From Bdellovibrio sp. qaytius (lineage in GTDB: Bacteria; Bdellovibrionota; Bdellovibrionia; Bdellovibrionales; Bdellovibrionaceae): 64,000 bases of DNA. The position numbers were made by a program, and so were the translations under genes. Below the pieces are notes generated by a model. The model did no database searches. It worked only from the letters and a program-made list of their open reading frames with translations, and was not told where the DNA came from. This document shows, one piece after another, positions 1 through 8,377 of this stretch (position 1 is its first letter; every line of letters begins with the position of its first letter). The stretch covers positions 2,006,001 through 2,070,000 of the forward strand of contig CP025734.1 of assembly GCA_004011035.1 (NCBI GenBank), read 5' to 3'.

Positions 1-821
1 CCATATACAAAGAACGTGATCTTGATCCTCCCTATGTGGCTCGATTTCAAAAGAACAATAAGACTCTCATTTATATCGCCGCAGTTCATGAACCTAGCGT
101 GAAATTTCCAAATCTTTTGGATTCTCCAACATTTTTGACAATAACTAAAGCATTTAAAGAAAATGCAATTGATGCTGTCATAGTTGAAGGTATCACTTCC
201 TGGGATGGAGCACTTCCAGACAAAATAAACTCTCACATCGATCAATGTCATTCGACGGGCTACCAAACAAATTGCGGAGAGCCTTGGTATACGATGCATT
301 TAGCTAAAGAGCGGAATATCTCTATGATCTCAGGCGAGCCGAAAGAAAGTGAAATCTTGAAGTTTCTCGAATCCAAAGGGTTCGAAAGAAGCGATCTGCT
401 TGGATTTTACGTCACTCGCCAAATTCCAGAATGGAAGCGAACAGGTCAGCATCAAAAAAACAAAATGAAAATACTCATTTCCAACCTCTTGTCGGTCTAT
501 GAAAAAAATCTCGGAGGCCAGCAAAAATTTGGCTATGAAGAGTTTCGTGCTTGGTATGCATCTCATGTTAAAACTCCCTCGAACTACCTTAACATTGAAA
601 CGAGCGATGTTGGACCCTACTGGCGCAATGAAGCAAGCTATCTACAAAAGATTTCAGGCTTAGTGAGAATTGTCAGAGACAGGGTCATCGTGCAGCGGAC
701 AGCTGACATGTTAAAAACTCATTCAACGGTTCTGGTTGTTTACGGAGCAAGCCATCTCCTGACACAACTTCCGGCCTTCGAACAGAAGATGAGCAAGGCG
801 ATCAATACTAAATGGTATTAA
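1..821 (+). CDS. TraB/ChaN-like protein, 5'-truncated by window edge
   Basis: The frame is open to the left edge of the window: codons before the GTG at 36 read IYKERDLDPPYV without a stop, so the gene very probably begins outside. About 260 residues are visible. The opening YIAAVHEP and the late VVYGASHLLTQLP resemble the first and last conserved blocks of the TraB/PrgY/GumN and ChaN-type families, which have a His near the N-terminus and a G-x-x-H near the C-terminus. I see no signal peptide, but the N-terminus is missing. Substrate and function are unknown. The family assignment rests on short motifs only and could be wrong. A hairpin terminator follows the stop. Confidence 0.5.
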   Translation, partial: IYKERDLDPPYVARFQKNNKTLIYIAAVHEPSVKFPNLLDSPTFLTITKAFKENAIDAVIVEGITSWDGALPDKINSHIDQCHSTGYQTNCGEPWYTMHLAKERNISMISGEPKESEILKFLESKGFERSDLLGFYVTRQIPEWKRTGQHQKNKMKILISNLLSVYEKNLGGQQKFGYEEFRAWYASHVKTPSNYLNIETSDVGPYWRNEASYLQKISGLVRIVRDRVIVQRTADMLKTHSTVLVVYGASHLLTQLPAFEQKMSKAINTKWY

Positions 822-851
822 ACCCCTTGTTTCTAATTTAATTATTTATCG

Positions 852-882
852 AAACGCGCTGACTTAAAAACCAGTGCGTTTT
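852..882 (+). terminator. Rho-independent terminator between convergent genes
   Basis: A 10-bp stem AAACGCGCTG / CAGTGCGTTT (one G-U pair) with a 10-nt loop is followed by a short T run. It lies between the plus-strand TraB-like gene and the end of the minus-strand HEPN gene, so it can serve the former and perhaps both. Confidence 0.65.
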
Positions 883-1287
883 CTACCGCAACTTACCCGC
901 GGCCCAATTATAAACAATTTTACCAAGCTGGATCGCGGCTTCGATGTCCTTCTTTTCAATAATTTCGTCACCTTCGGTATAGCGTTTAACCGTGGCAAAC
1001 AAAGTCAGTTCACTAATAGATTCAGGAAATATTTTCTGATCTGCTTCTGCCAGCTCTGAAATTAACAATTCTAAACTATGAGTTAATGGCACTGCCTTTT
1101 CTTCGAAAACCAAAACCGCTTTCAATGATTTTTCGATCGCCTGTTGAACTTGATAAAGAATAAGTTCTGGACGGCACTTCGGGGCTGTGAATAAAACCTC
1201 TGCCGCATACAGATCATTTTCAGCGATTCTTATCTGTTTAAATGCAGATTCTTTTTTAAATTTTTGATACTTAGGTTTATTAACCAT
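883..1287 (-). CDS. HEPN domain protein (HEPN/MNT pair)
   Basis: A 134-residue all-helical protein with the layout of the PF05168 HEPN family. It has an N-terminal helix with AAEVLF, the core helix QVQQAIEKSLKA (46-57), THSLELL (69-75), KRYTEGDE (101-108) in place of the usual RYP block, and a closing helix with YNW. Its start overlaps the stop of the upstream nucleotidyltransferase by one base (TAATG), so the two are translationally coupled. In HEPN/MNT modules the HEPN protein is usually the toxin (an RNase) and the MNT protein the antitoxin. The Rx4-6H RNase motif of the active toxins is not evident here, so toxicity is inferred from family only. Confidence 0.8.
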   Translation of the reverse strand: MVNKPKYQKFKKESAFKQIRIAENDLYAAEVLFTAPKCRPELILYQVQQAIEKSLKAVLVFEEKAVPLTHSLELLISELAEADQKIFPESISELTLFATVKRYTEGDEIIEKKDIEAAIQLGKIVYNWAAGKLR

Positions 1288-1649
1288 TAAAACTTCCAGT
1301 TCGGATAGACTTCGACCATGGCTTCAGAAACTGTTTGATCAAATAACGACTCTGGATTTTCAAACTGGGCTTCTGTTTGAAAAACTAAGTCAGTTTCAAA
1401 ATGCAGTTTCGTTTTCGTAGAAAAAAACTTTCTTCTAATTTCTTTTATATCGGCTGTGTTCGGAAATAAAAACAAAATATCCAAATCCGAATCTTCGGTT
1501 GAAGTTTTGTTAGCCACTGAACCAAAGACATAGGCTTTAAAGTCTGGAGTTACGCGCACTAAATCATCAACTAGGATTTTGATGTACTCAAAGTACTCGC
1601 TAGGTTGCGTAGGATTATTTGTACGGAGTAAGTTCTCGGAAAAGCTCAT
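1287..1649 (-). CDS. MNT-type nucleotidyltransferase (antitoxin-like)
   Basis: A 120-residue minimal nucleotidyltransferase of the pol-beta fold. It has GS (43-44) followed by the paired aspartates of SDLDILF (D55, D57) and a third candidate metal-binding Asp at D87 in FETDLVF, so the catalytic triad looks complete. It is first in a two-gene unit with the HEPN gene, overlapping it by one base. In characterised pairs the MNT protein AMPylates and so neutralises its HEPN partner; that role is inferred here. The unit sits directly downstream of tRNA-Leu and its terminator. Confidence 0.85.
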   Translation of the reverse strand: MSFSENLLRTNNPTQPSEYFEYIKILVDDLVRVTPDFKAYVFGSVANKTSTEDSDLDILFLFPNTADIKEIRRKFFSTKTKLHFETDLVFQTEAQFENPESLFDQTVSEAMVEVYPNWKF

Positions 1650-1682
1650 ACTGAATATCGTATACCCTTACCGAATTTTAGA

Positions 1683-1715
1683 CAAAAAAAATCCCAAGCT
1701 TTGAAACTTGGGATT
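1683..1715 (-). terminator. Terminator of tRNA-Leu
   Basis: A perfect 9-bp inverted repeat AATCCCAAG / CTTGGGATT with an 8-nt loop. Read on the minus strand it is followed by a run of eight or nine T, just after the encoded CCA of tRNA-Leu. Confidence 0.85.
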
Positions 1716-1729
1716 AAATAAGAAAAAAA

Positions 1730-1821
1730 TGGTGCCTCGGGCCGGACTTGAACCGGCACGCCCCATTCCTGGAAGCTCAGGATTTTAAGTCCTGTGTGTC
1801 TACCAATTTCACCACCGAGGC
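1730..1821 (-). tRNA. tRNA-Leu (anticodon UAA)
   Basis: The minus strand folds as a class II tRNA. The acceptor stem is GCCTCGG / CCGAGGC, followed by discriminator A and an encoded CCA. The D arm holds TGGTAGAC, the anticodon loop CTTAAAA gives UAA, there is a long variable arm, and the T loop is TTCAAGT. The length of 92 nt with CCA is normal for tRNA-Leu. UUA is a very common leucine codon in the genes of this window. Confidence 0.97.
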
Positions 1822-1904
1822 ACTGTAGAAAAGTGAAGTTTGAAGTTAAATAGTAACTAAAGCTTTGTCACGCCTTTTCATAAAATATTTCGACAGGCTT
1901 TTCG

Positions 1905-2696
1905 TTGACTCGAAAGACCAACACGCCAATGATGAATCATGTTGTGTCTAATGAACAAAATTTAAGAACATTCAACATCTTCACCACGCTAAAAATAGCT
2001 TTTTTGCCGATTTTTTTAGCGTTATTGATCTCAAGCAGCCTCGATCAGTTCATTAATTCTAAAATTGAAGCAATTTTAAGATCTCCCGCTGGCCTATCGC
2101 AGTCGATTTGGATTTACGGCGCAGTCTCTATTTTTTCATCACTTTTCTTTCCGCTGATCATTACTTTTTTTGCAAGTTTTGCCTTAGCCCGCTCAATACA
2201 AGATGTTGAGTACAGCCGGTTTATTCCGAAAACCTTAGACGGATTTTTCAAAGAAAACTTTGAACTTTCATTCTTAGAAACGATCCGCTCATGGGGAAAA
2301 ACTTTTCTATGGACGTTTCTATTTATCATTCCAGGTATAATTAAATTCTTCTTATATATGCCTGTTCCGTTTGTGGTGTTTTTCTCGAAGCGCTATCAGG
2401 CTGGCGAAGTTGATGCTTTAAAACTAGCGCAAAAGATTTCAAAAAAGCACTGGTTCTGGCTTTTGATCTACATGACGATGTTTACCTTCGTTTTACCGAT
2501 GACCCTTTCGCTGGGAATGGATCAATACCGCGTATTTCGTGAGTACTTTGTTTACGCAACACTACTAACTGCAATTGATGCGGTGGTCGTTATTGTTTTT
2601 CACTACTATATTTTAAAATTAATTCTAAAATTTATTAAAGACGACGATTCGGTCAACTCGATAGAGATAAAGGAAGCACATGGGCTTAATGTTTAA
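1905..2696 (+). CDS. Multi-pass inner-membrane protein of unknown function
   Basis: Not recognised as a named family. About 263 residues with roughly five hydrophobic segments: near 27-45 (IAFLPIFLALLIS), 68-92, 131-158, 186-205 and 215-242. Amphipathic stretches lie between, including FFKENFELSFLETIRSWG. The TTG at 1905 opens the frame, but ATG at 1929 (residue 9) is an equally good start and neither has a strong ribosome binding site. The 3' end overlaps the start of the IMPDH/GMPR gene by 17 bases, suggesting coupled translation, although no functional link is evident. Confidence 0.65.
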   Translation: MTRKTNTPMMNHVVSNEQNLRTFNIFTTLKIAFLPIFLALLISSSLDQFINSKIEAILRSPAGLSQSIWIYGAVSIFSSLFFPLIITFFASFALARSIQDVEYSRFIPKTLDGFFKENFELSFLETIRSWGKTFLWTFLFIIPGIIKFFLYMPVPFVVFFSKRYQAGEVDALKLAQKISKKHWFWLLIYMTMFTFVLPMTLSLGMDQYRVFREYFVYATLLTAIDAVVVIVFHYYILKLILKFIKDDDSVNSIEIKEAHGLNV

Positions 2697-3729
2697 CTGG
2701 AAAGATATCAAAAATCGCGATCACGGCTTAACGTTTGATGACGTTCTTATCATGCCAAAAAAATCTGAAATGAAATCGCGTAAAGATCCGTCTTTAAAAT
2801 CACGCATCACTAAAACCAAGTATCTAGAGACTCCGATTATTTCTGCCAACATGGATATGGTGACTGAAGCCCGCATGGCGATTGCTATGCACCAATTCGG
2901 TGGCTTAGGTATTTTACACAGATTCATGGACACTGATAAACAAGTGGCGATGATCACTGAAGTTAAAAATGCTGGAGCGCAAATTATTTCTGCTTCAATC
3001 GGCGTGAACGCTGATTTTAAAGAGCGCGCTCATGCAATTGTAAAAGCTGGTGTGAATTTAATGACGATTGATATCGCTCATGGTCACTCGGTTTCAATGA
3101 TGGATACATTAAAATGGTTAAAAGATACTTTTCCAGGATTAGAAGTGATCGCTGGTAACTTAGCTACGCCCGATGCAGCGATTGATTTGATCGAAGCTGG
3201 TGCTGATGCGATTAAAGTCGGTATCGGCCCAGGCTCAATGTGTACAACTCGTATCATCACGGGTTGCGGCGTTCCGCAATTAACAGCGATCGCACTTTGC
3301 GCTGAAGCTGCTGAAAGTTACGGAGTTCCTGTGATCGCTGATGGTGGTATCAGAACTTCTGGTGACATGGTGAAAGCATTCGGTGCTGGAGCTTCTGTGA
3401 TTATGTTAGGTTCGATGTTATCAGGAACTATTGAAACACCGGGCGATATCGTGAATGGTAAAAAACAATACCGTGGTATGGCTTCGAAAAAAGCGCAAGT
3501 TTCTTGGCGCGGTGATATGCCAAAAGGCATGGCTCCCGAAGGTGAATCAACTTTTGTAACTGTTAAGGGTCACGTTGAAGATGTACTTCATGAACTTTGT
3601 GGTGGTATCAGATCTGGTATGACTTATATGAACGCGCAAACAATTTCTGAAATGCGTGATAAAACTCACTTTATGGAAATGTCTTCAAACGGAATTTCTG
3701 AATCACGCGCTCACGGAGTGAAAAACTAA
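2680..3729 (+). CDS. IMP dehydrogenase/GMP reductase family enzyme lacking CBS domains
   Basis: A (beta/alpha)8 purine nucleotide enzyme. It has FDDVLIMP near the N-terminus, [13 protein letters not shown], the catalytic loop [10 protein letters not shown] with C188, [14 protein letters not shown] for phosphate binding, and a late PEGES. At 349 residues it matches GMP reductase (E. coli GuaC 347) and lacks the tandem CBS module of ordinary IMPDH. The MVTEARMA block and the C-terminal ESRAHGV are closer to IMPDH. It could therefore be a CBS-less IMPDH (XMP synthesis for GTP) or a GMP reductase (salvage). AAGGA lies about 5 nt before the ATG. murI follows after 2 bases. Confidence 0.85.
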   Translation: MGLMFNWKDIKNRDHGLTFDDVLIMPKKSEMKSRKDPSLKSRITKTKYLETPIISANMDMVTEARMAIAMHQFGGLGILHRFMDTDKQVAMITEVKNAGAQIISASIGVNADFKERAHAIVKAGVNLMTIDIAHGHSVSMMDTLKWLKDTFPGLEVIAGNLATPDAAIDLIEAGADAIKVGIGPGSMCTTRIITGCGVPQLTAIALCAEAAESYGVPVIADGGIRTSGDMVKAFGAGASVIMLGSMLSGTIETPGDIVNGKKQYRGMASKKAQVSWRGDMPKGMAPEGESTFVTVKGHVEDVLHELCGGIRSGMTYMNAQTISEMRDKTHFMEMSSNGISESRAHGVKN

Positions 3730-3731
3730 TA

Positions 3732-4541
3732 ATGTCGCATGACACACGCCCTATCGGAGTTTTTGATTCAGGAATCGGAGGACTAACTGTTCTTCGTGAA
3801 CTCTTAAAAAACTTTCCGGAAGAAAATTTTATTTATCTTGGTGATACCGCTCGCCTGCCTTACGGAAGTAAATCAGCTGCGACGGTTCGTAAATACACCG
3901 AGCAAAATATGAATTTTCTAAAACATCGCGATGTAAAAGCAATCGTTGTCGCTTGTAATACAGCATCTACACAAGTTTTTGAAACTGAGTATGAAGGTTT
4001 ACCCGTTTATAATGTGATTGATCCAGGTTCTGAATTAGCAGCTCGTATCACAGAGAATAATCGCGTGGCCGTCATTGCGACTCGCGCAACTATTAAGGCT
4101 GAAACTTACACTAAAAAAATTAAAAATCATAAACCAGATATTGAAGTGTTTAGCACGGCTTGTCCGTTGTTTGTGCCTTTAGCTGAAGAAGGCTGGCACG
4201 ATGATCCGATCACAAACTTAATTGCTTTTCGTTATCTTCAAGGTCTAAAAGCTCAAGATGTAGATACTGTAGTTCTTGGCTGCACTCACTACCCGTTATT
4301 AAAAACAGCGATTCAAAAAGTGTTTGGCAATCATGTGCATCTTGTCGATTCAGGCGAAGCCATTGCTAGACAACTAGGCGAAGATATGAAAAATGATCGT
4401 CTACACCCTAATAATCAAACGGCCGATCACTTGTTAATTTGCCTGACTGATTCAGGGGCTCAATTTGAAAAATTAGCGTTATCACTGCTGGGTGATCACA
4501 CCGAACAAAAAATAGTTTTCGAAACAGTTTCTGTCATTTGA
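3732..4541 (+). CDS. murI: Glutamate racemase
   Basis: Makes D-glutamate for the peptidoglycan stem peptide in the cytoplasm. The N-terminal FDSGIGGLTVLREL has D12/S13, the first catalytic cysteine is C75 in VACNTAS, and the second is C184 with H186 in LGCTHYPLL. GDTARLPYG is the family substrate loop. Its 269 residues are the usual size. It follows the IMPDH/GMPR gene by 2 bases. Its last codons and stop overlap the first copy of a duplicated upstream element belonging to the next gene (4515-4554). Confidence 0.97.
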   Translation: MSHDTRPIGVFDSGIGGLTVLRELLKNFPEENFIYLGDTARLPYGSKSAATVRKYTEQNMNFLKHRDVKAIVVACNTASTQVFETEYEGLPVYNVIDPGSELAARITENNRVAVIATRATIKAETYTKKIKNHKPDIEVFSTACPLFVPLAEEGWHDDPITNLIAFRYLQGLKAQDVDTVVLGCTHYPLLKTAIQKVFGNHVHLVDSGEAIARQLGEDMKNDRLHPNNQTADHLLICLTDSGAQFEKLALSLLGDHTEQKIVFETVSVI

Positions 4542-4554
4542 CGAACCTTTTTAC
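4515..4554 (+). promoter_or_regulatory. Upstream activator-like element, copy 1
   Basis: Forty bases carrying two dyads, GAAACAGTTTC (4521-4531) and GTCATTTGAC (4533-4542), then a T-rich tail ending TTACA. Nearly the same sequence recurs at 5314-5353. It overlaps the end of murI and lies 63 bases before the GG of a sigma-54-like promoter, about 84 bases before the predicted transcription start. That is where a sigma-54 enhancer-binding protein would bind. Confidence 0.5.
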
Positions 4555-4593
4555 AGTCTAATGACTTGTAACTGTGTTTGAGTATTTCTAAGC

Positions 4594-4610
4594 TTGGCCT
4601 GATCTTCGCT
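4594..4610 (+). promoter_or_regulatory. Sigma-54-like -24/-12 promoter
   Basis: TTGGC at 4594-4598 and TCGCT at 4606-4610 place GG (4596-4597) and GC (4608-4609) exactly 10 bases apart, as sigma-54 holoenzyme requires. The predicted start, about 12 bases past GC, falls only a few bases before the ATG at 4625, so the leader would be minimal. The same arrangement recurs before the next gene. Confidence 0.5.
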
Positions 4611-4624
4611 GTATTTTCATTCGC

Positions 4625-5314
4625 ATGAAAACTTCAGGTACTTTACTTTTAATAATTCTATCAACTCTGATCATGGCTTTATCTGCCTGTCATACGCAAT
4701 CAGGATCAAGCAATCTTGTTAGAGGTAATGATATTGTTATTGAACCAAAAGAAGTGACTGAACCAGTTACTGAGCCCACTTTAAAAACCGGCGATATTAT
4801 TTTTCAAAAAAGTCAGTCTAAACAAGCTAACGCTATTCACGAAGCGTCTGAATCAGAGTGGTCTCACGTTGGAATTTTAGTCTCTAAAAATGATGAGTGG
4901 TATGTGGCTGAAGCTATCGGCCCTGTTGTCGCAACAAAGCTTGAGGATTTCATCAACCGCGGTAAAGACAAAGAGTATAAGATCTATCGTTTTAAATATT
5001 TTGACTCTGAAAAGATGCAAGCCGCATTGATAAAAGCCATCAAAAAACAAAATAAATCCTATGACATTTACTTCGAACTTTCAGACGATAAAACTTATTG
5101 TTCTGAGTTAGTCTACAAGGTCATGCTTGCTGTGACGGGCCACGAGCTAGGCCACATGCAACAGTTCAAAGATTTAAAGCTAGATGGCCCGTTTGTGAAG
5201 GATCTTATTCAGCGCAGACTCACTGATCAAGGCCGCGAACTAGATACTGAAGAGCCAATTATTACTCCTATTTCACAGATGCAAGACCCGAATTTAACTC
5301 TAATTAAAGATTAG
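4625..5314 (+). CDS. YiiX-like permuted NlpC/P60 lipoprotein
   Basis: An exported lipoprotein: 21 signal residues ending LSA before lipobox C22. The rest is a YiiX/YebB-type permuted NlpC/P60 papain-like domain: TGDIIFQKS (55-63), catalytic His H81 in WSHVGIL, and nucleophile C159 in TYCSELV. Such enzymes hydrolyse amide or thioester bonds, possibly in murein peptides or lipids; the substrate here is unknown. No Shine-Dalgarno precedes the ATG, consistent with a very short leader from the sigma-54-like promoter. It is a close paralog of the protein at 23183-23812, which has a plain signal peptide instead of a lipobox. Confidence 0.87.
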   Translation: MKTSGTLLLIILSTLIMALSACHTQSGSSNLVRGNDIVIEPKEVTEPVTEPTLKTGDIIFQKSQSKQANAIHEASESEWSHVGILVSKNDEWYVAEAIGPVVATKLEDFINRGKDKEYKIYRFKYFDSEKMQAALIKAIKKQNKSYDIYFELSDDKTYCSELVYKVMLAVTGHELGHMQQFKDLKLDGPFVKDLIQRRLTDQGRELDTEEPIITPISQMQDPNLTLIKD

Positions 5315-5353
5315 TTTTGAAACAGTTTCTGTCATCTGACGAAGTTTTTTACA
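5314..5353 (+). promoter_or_regulatory. Upstream activator-like element, copy 2
   Basis: A near-copy of 4515-4554, with the same GAAACAGTTTC dyad (5319-5329) and GTCATCTGAC (5331-5340). It lies 64 bases before the GG of the next sigma-54-like promoter. Conservation of the element and of its distance to both promoters argues for a shared activator. Confidence 0.5.
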
Positions 5354-5392
5354 CCCAATTCAGCGCTATCTCTGTTTAATTACTGTTAAGAC

Positions 5393-5410
5393 CTGGCTCA
5401 GACTCTGCTT
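5393..5410 (+). promoter_or_regulatory. Sigma-54-like -24/-12 promoter
   Basis: CTGGC (5393-5397) and CTGCT (5405-5409) give GG-N10-GC with GG at 5395-5396 and GC at 5407-5408. The predicted start is near 5420, leaving a leader of about 23 bases that includes AAGGA before the ATG at 5443. Confidence 0.55.
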
Positions 5411-5442
5411 AGTTTTCTTATTAACGTAAGGAATCTGCACGT

Positions 5443-7182
5443 ATGAAAAATCCTACTTCAAAAATCTCTACCATCTTGATAAGCCTGGTTATGGCTTTAT
5501 CGGCCTGTGCGCCCAGTTCTAAGCGCACAATTAACGATGGTAAAGGTCAACAAGCTATTACCAATAACGACGATGATGCAGATCTACCACCAGAAGTAGA
5601 GCAAGACTTAGTTTCTACCGAAGATAGCATACAAAAATCAATCGAAGAAAAAGGCACAAAAGCTGAAGACTATGTGATCGAAAGCCAAAATATTAAAAAT
5701 GGCGATGACATCATGTACGTGGGTTACACAAAGCTTAAAAACATTAAATCAATTTACAATCGCAATACAAAAGAATTAGAAGTTTCAGGTCTTGCTGAAA
5801 TCATGAATGCCGATAAAAAAACTTTACGCGCAAGTCAGAAATTTCAAATTAAAGGTATTTTCAATGCTGAAGATAGCTCGTTTGAATTACGCCCTGTTAC
5901 TGAAGAAACAGATGCAAACGCGGTACAAGTTCGTGCCGTAGTTGATTGCCGTCAAAATTCATTAGAAGGAAAAACTGACTGCGCCCATGCAGTTATCGAC
6001 GTTATTTTAAAACACCAAGCTAACTACTACACAGAGCAGTTAGAAGCGACATCATTAGCGAAACCAAAAATTATTGGTGGCACAGATACTCAGAAAAAAT
6101 CTGCGCCGAACGCTCCTGAAGTTAAAATTGAAATCACTGAGCCTGAAATTCAAAATGAAGTGAAAAACACTCCAGATCAACCTGCACAACCCGAACAAAA
6201 AAAACCGGTTATTGATACAAACATTATTATCACACCTGCAGCTTCTGCTACGACACCTGCAGCGCCTGCAAAACCAAAAGCCGTGATCGACGAATCAAAA
6301 GATGGAATCAATGAAGCAGCTCTTGCTGAAATCGCAGAAGGTGACGACGATTCAATCGCAGGTCGTTACGAAGGTAAAGCCGCTTTAGTTAAATTAGTGA
6401 ACTTATTCTTATCGCCAAAAGACATTGCTGAGTTAGATGCCAGTGATGCAAAAGATAAAGCCACCGCTGCTACTAAAAAAGATGCTCATGCGATTACTCC
6501 GGAAGTTAAAAAAGACACAAGAGGTCGTTTGATGTTAACTAACCAAGCTGTCGGAAGCCCTGATGAAGGTCGCCTGCGCAATGCTTCGTTTTTAAAAACT
6601 CATTTAGATACTTATAAATTAAATGATCGTATCGTGATGGCGAACACGACGTCTAAGAATTATTATGGTACACAAGAGATGATGAATGTTTTAGAAGCTA
6701 CAGGCGATAAAGCTTTTTCATATGAACAAAATAAAATTTATATCAGCCGTATATCTGCAAAAAATGGTGGGTTATTGCCTCCATCGAAAAGTCATCAAAA
6801 CGGAATGGACGCAGATATTGGTTACCCGACTGTTCAAGGTAAAATTAGCTTTCCGGTTGTGGCCTCTGGTGGATCACTTCAAAGTTCTGATTTTTCAGCA
6901 GCTAAAACTTTAGAGTTATTTAAATTTTTATTCACGCAAAACGTATCACCTGTAGATCGTTTATTCGTCGATCAAGCGATTATTAACAAATTATGTGGCG
7001 TAGCTAAAGAACAAGGTAAATTTCGCGGTTCTGAAAAAGCAACGTTTGTTAGAATTTTTGAAAACATACAGCACGTAGAAGGTCACGGAAACCATTACCA
7101 CTTGCGTTTACGTTGTACGCCAAATCAACCTGATTGCCGTTACAAAATTTATAAAAAAATGAATAACTGTGCAGCTGGCTAG
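5443..7182 (+). CDS. Lipoprotein with C-terminal MepA-like murein endopeptidase (peptidase M74)
   Basis: A signal peptide ends at lipobox C22 (LSAC), nearly the same as in the upstream lipoprotein. Residues 30-350 are an acidic, Pro/Ala-rich region that looks like a spacer with one small domain (about 80-200). The last 200 residues are a penicillin-insensitive murein endopeptidase: SHQNGMDAD with H451 and D458, and EGHGNHYH with H548, H551 and H553. These are the zinc ligands of MepA, which cuts D-Ala-mDAP cross-links in the periplasm. At 579 residues it is about twice E. coli MepA because of the N-terminal extension. Its stop overlaps that of lysA on the opposite strand at the palindrome CTAG. 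Confidence 0.87.
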   Translation: MKNPTSKISTILISLVMALSACAPSSKRTINDGKGQQAITNNDDDADLPPEVEQDLVSTEDSIQKSIEEKGTKAEDYVIESQNIKNGDDIMYVGYTKLKNIKSIYNRNTKELEVSGLAEIMNADKKTLRASQKFQIKGIFNAEDSSFELRPVTEETDANAVQVRAVVDCRQNSLEGKTDCAHAVIDVILKHQANYYTEQLEATSLAKPKIIGGTDTQKKSAPNAPEVKIEITEPEIQNEVKNTPDQPAQPEQKKPVIDTNIIITPAASATTPAAPAKPKAVIDESKDGINEAALAEIAEGDDDSIAGRYEGKAALVKLVNLFLSPKDIAELDASDAKDKATAATKKDAHAITPEVKKDTRGRLMLTNQAVGSPDEGRLRNASFLKTHLDTYKLNDRIVMANTTSKNYYGTQEMMNVLEATGDKAFSYEQNKIYISRISAKNGGLLPPSKSHQNGMDADIGYPTVQGKISFPVVASGGSLQSSDFSAAKTLELFKFLFTQNVSPVDRLFVDQAIINKLCGVAKEQGKFRGSEKATFVRIFENIQHVEGHGNHYHLRLRCTPNQPDCRYKIYKKMNNCAAG

Positions 7183-8360
7183 ATAAACACTTCGGGTGCG
7201 ATATTTTTTAGATTGTAATTACTCGCCATACTGCGGACGTAGGCTCCGCAATCAGCCATCACTAATAAATCCATTTCTTGAGTTTCAAACAAATTAAAAT
7301 TTTTATGAAACACGTCTGATGATTCACAGATGGGCCCAACCAATGAATAATTTGTTTGCGTCTCGGAACGCTTTTTTAAATTATAAAAATGGTGATGCGC
7401 TTGATACAATGACGGGCGTAAATTATTATTCATCCCAAGATCAAGCACTAGCATATTTTTATTTTTAATATATTGAACCTGACAAATAAACACCGCAGAT
7501 CGAGCCACTATGAAGCGACCCAGCTCAGATAACACGTCAGCATTGAAATCTTTTAAAGATTCATCGTAGGCTGATTTTAGCGAATTCCAGCGATCAAAAT
7601 CTAACGTTAGATCATGATTCTTATAATCAATACCTAACCCTCCGCCCACATCAAAACGATCTAGGTTTGAAAATTGTTTTTTTAAATCTAAGAAATAGAC
7701 TTTCATCTTTTCAACAGATTCTTTAAACACCAAAGGATCAAGAATTTGCGAACCGATATGAAAAGATAAACATTTAAATTCAACCAGCGGATTTTTTCTA
7801 ATCACATCTAAACATTCAGGCACATCATTTAAATCAATTCCGAATTTAGAATCTTTAAGAGCTGTTGAAATATACGGATGCGTGGGCGTTTCAATTAAAG
7901 GATTAACTCTTAAACCGATGCTAATTTTTTTATTTTTGCGGGTCGCAATTTCGCTGATGCGGCGAAGTTCTGCCGCTGATTCAACGTTGATTTGATAAAT
8001 TTGTTGATCAATCGCAAATTCAATCTCAGCGATCGTTTTACCAACTCCAGAAAAAATAAAATCTTTCGGGCTAAAGCCACACTCTAGACCGTGTTTGATT
8101 TCGCCAAGACTTACCACGTCTAATCCACAGCCTGCGTTTTTAAATAATTTTAAAATTTCAGGATGGTAATTAGATTTCATCGCAAAATGCAGCTGTTTAA
8201 GCTTTGCCCAAGATTTAACCCAAGCGATGCGTTCACTGATCATCGATTTTTGATACACCAGGACAGGCTCTTGGTAGTTCGATACGACTGATAAATCGCT
8301 TAATCGGCTTCCGGCAAAGTGTAATTCGTTATTCTGATAATTGAATAGATTTCGTGACAT
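7179..8360 (-). CDS. lysA: Diaminopimelate decarboxylase
   Basis: A PLP-dependent fold-III decarboxylase converting meso-DAP to L-lysine. Counting from the longer start at 8369, the PLP lysine is K65 in FAMKSNYHP. The phosphate-binding glycine motif is DVGGGLGID, with FHIGSQ before it and CESSDVF carrying the active-site Cys near the C-terminus. Length, about 393 residues, is normal. ATG at 8360 is preferred because AGGA lies 8 bases before it, while the ATG at 8369 has AGG directly against it. It runs opposite to mpaA and dapD, so breakdown and synthesis of DAP sit side by side. Confidence 0.92.
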   Translation of the reverse strand: MSRNLFNYQNNELHFAGSRLSDLSVVSNYQEPVLVYQKSMISERIAWVKSWAKLKQLHFAMKSNYHPEILKLFKNAGCGLDVVSLGEIKHGLECGFSPKDFIFSGVGKTIAEIEFAIDQQIYQINVESAAELRRISEIATRKNKKISIGLRVNPLIETPTHPYISTALKDSKFGIDLNDVPECLDVIRKNPLVEFKCLSFHIGSQILDPLVFKESVEKMKVYFLDLKKQFSNLDRFDVGGGLGIDYKNHDLTLDFDRWNSLKSAYDESLKDFNADVLSELGRFIVARSAVFICQVQYIKNKNMLVLDLGMNNNLRPSLYQAHHHFYNLKKRSETQTNYSLVGPICESSDVFHKNFNLFETQEMDLLVMADCGAYVRSMASNYNLKNIAPEVFI

Positions 8361-8377
8361 TTCAGTCATCCTAGCTA

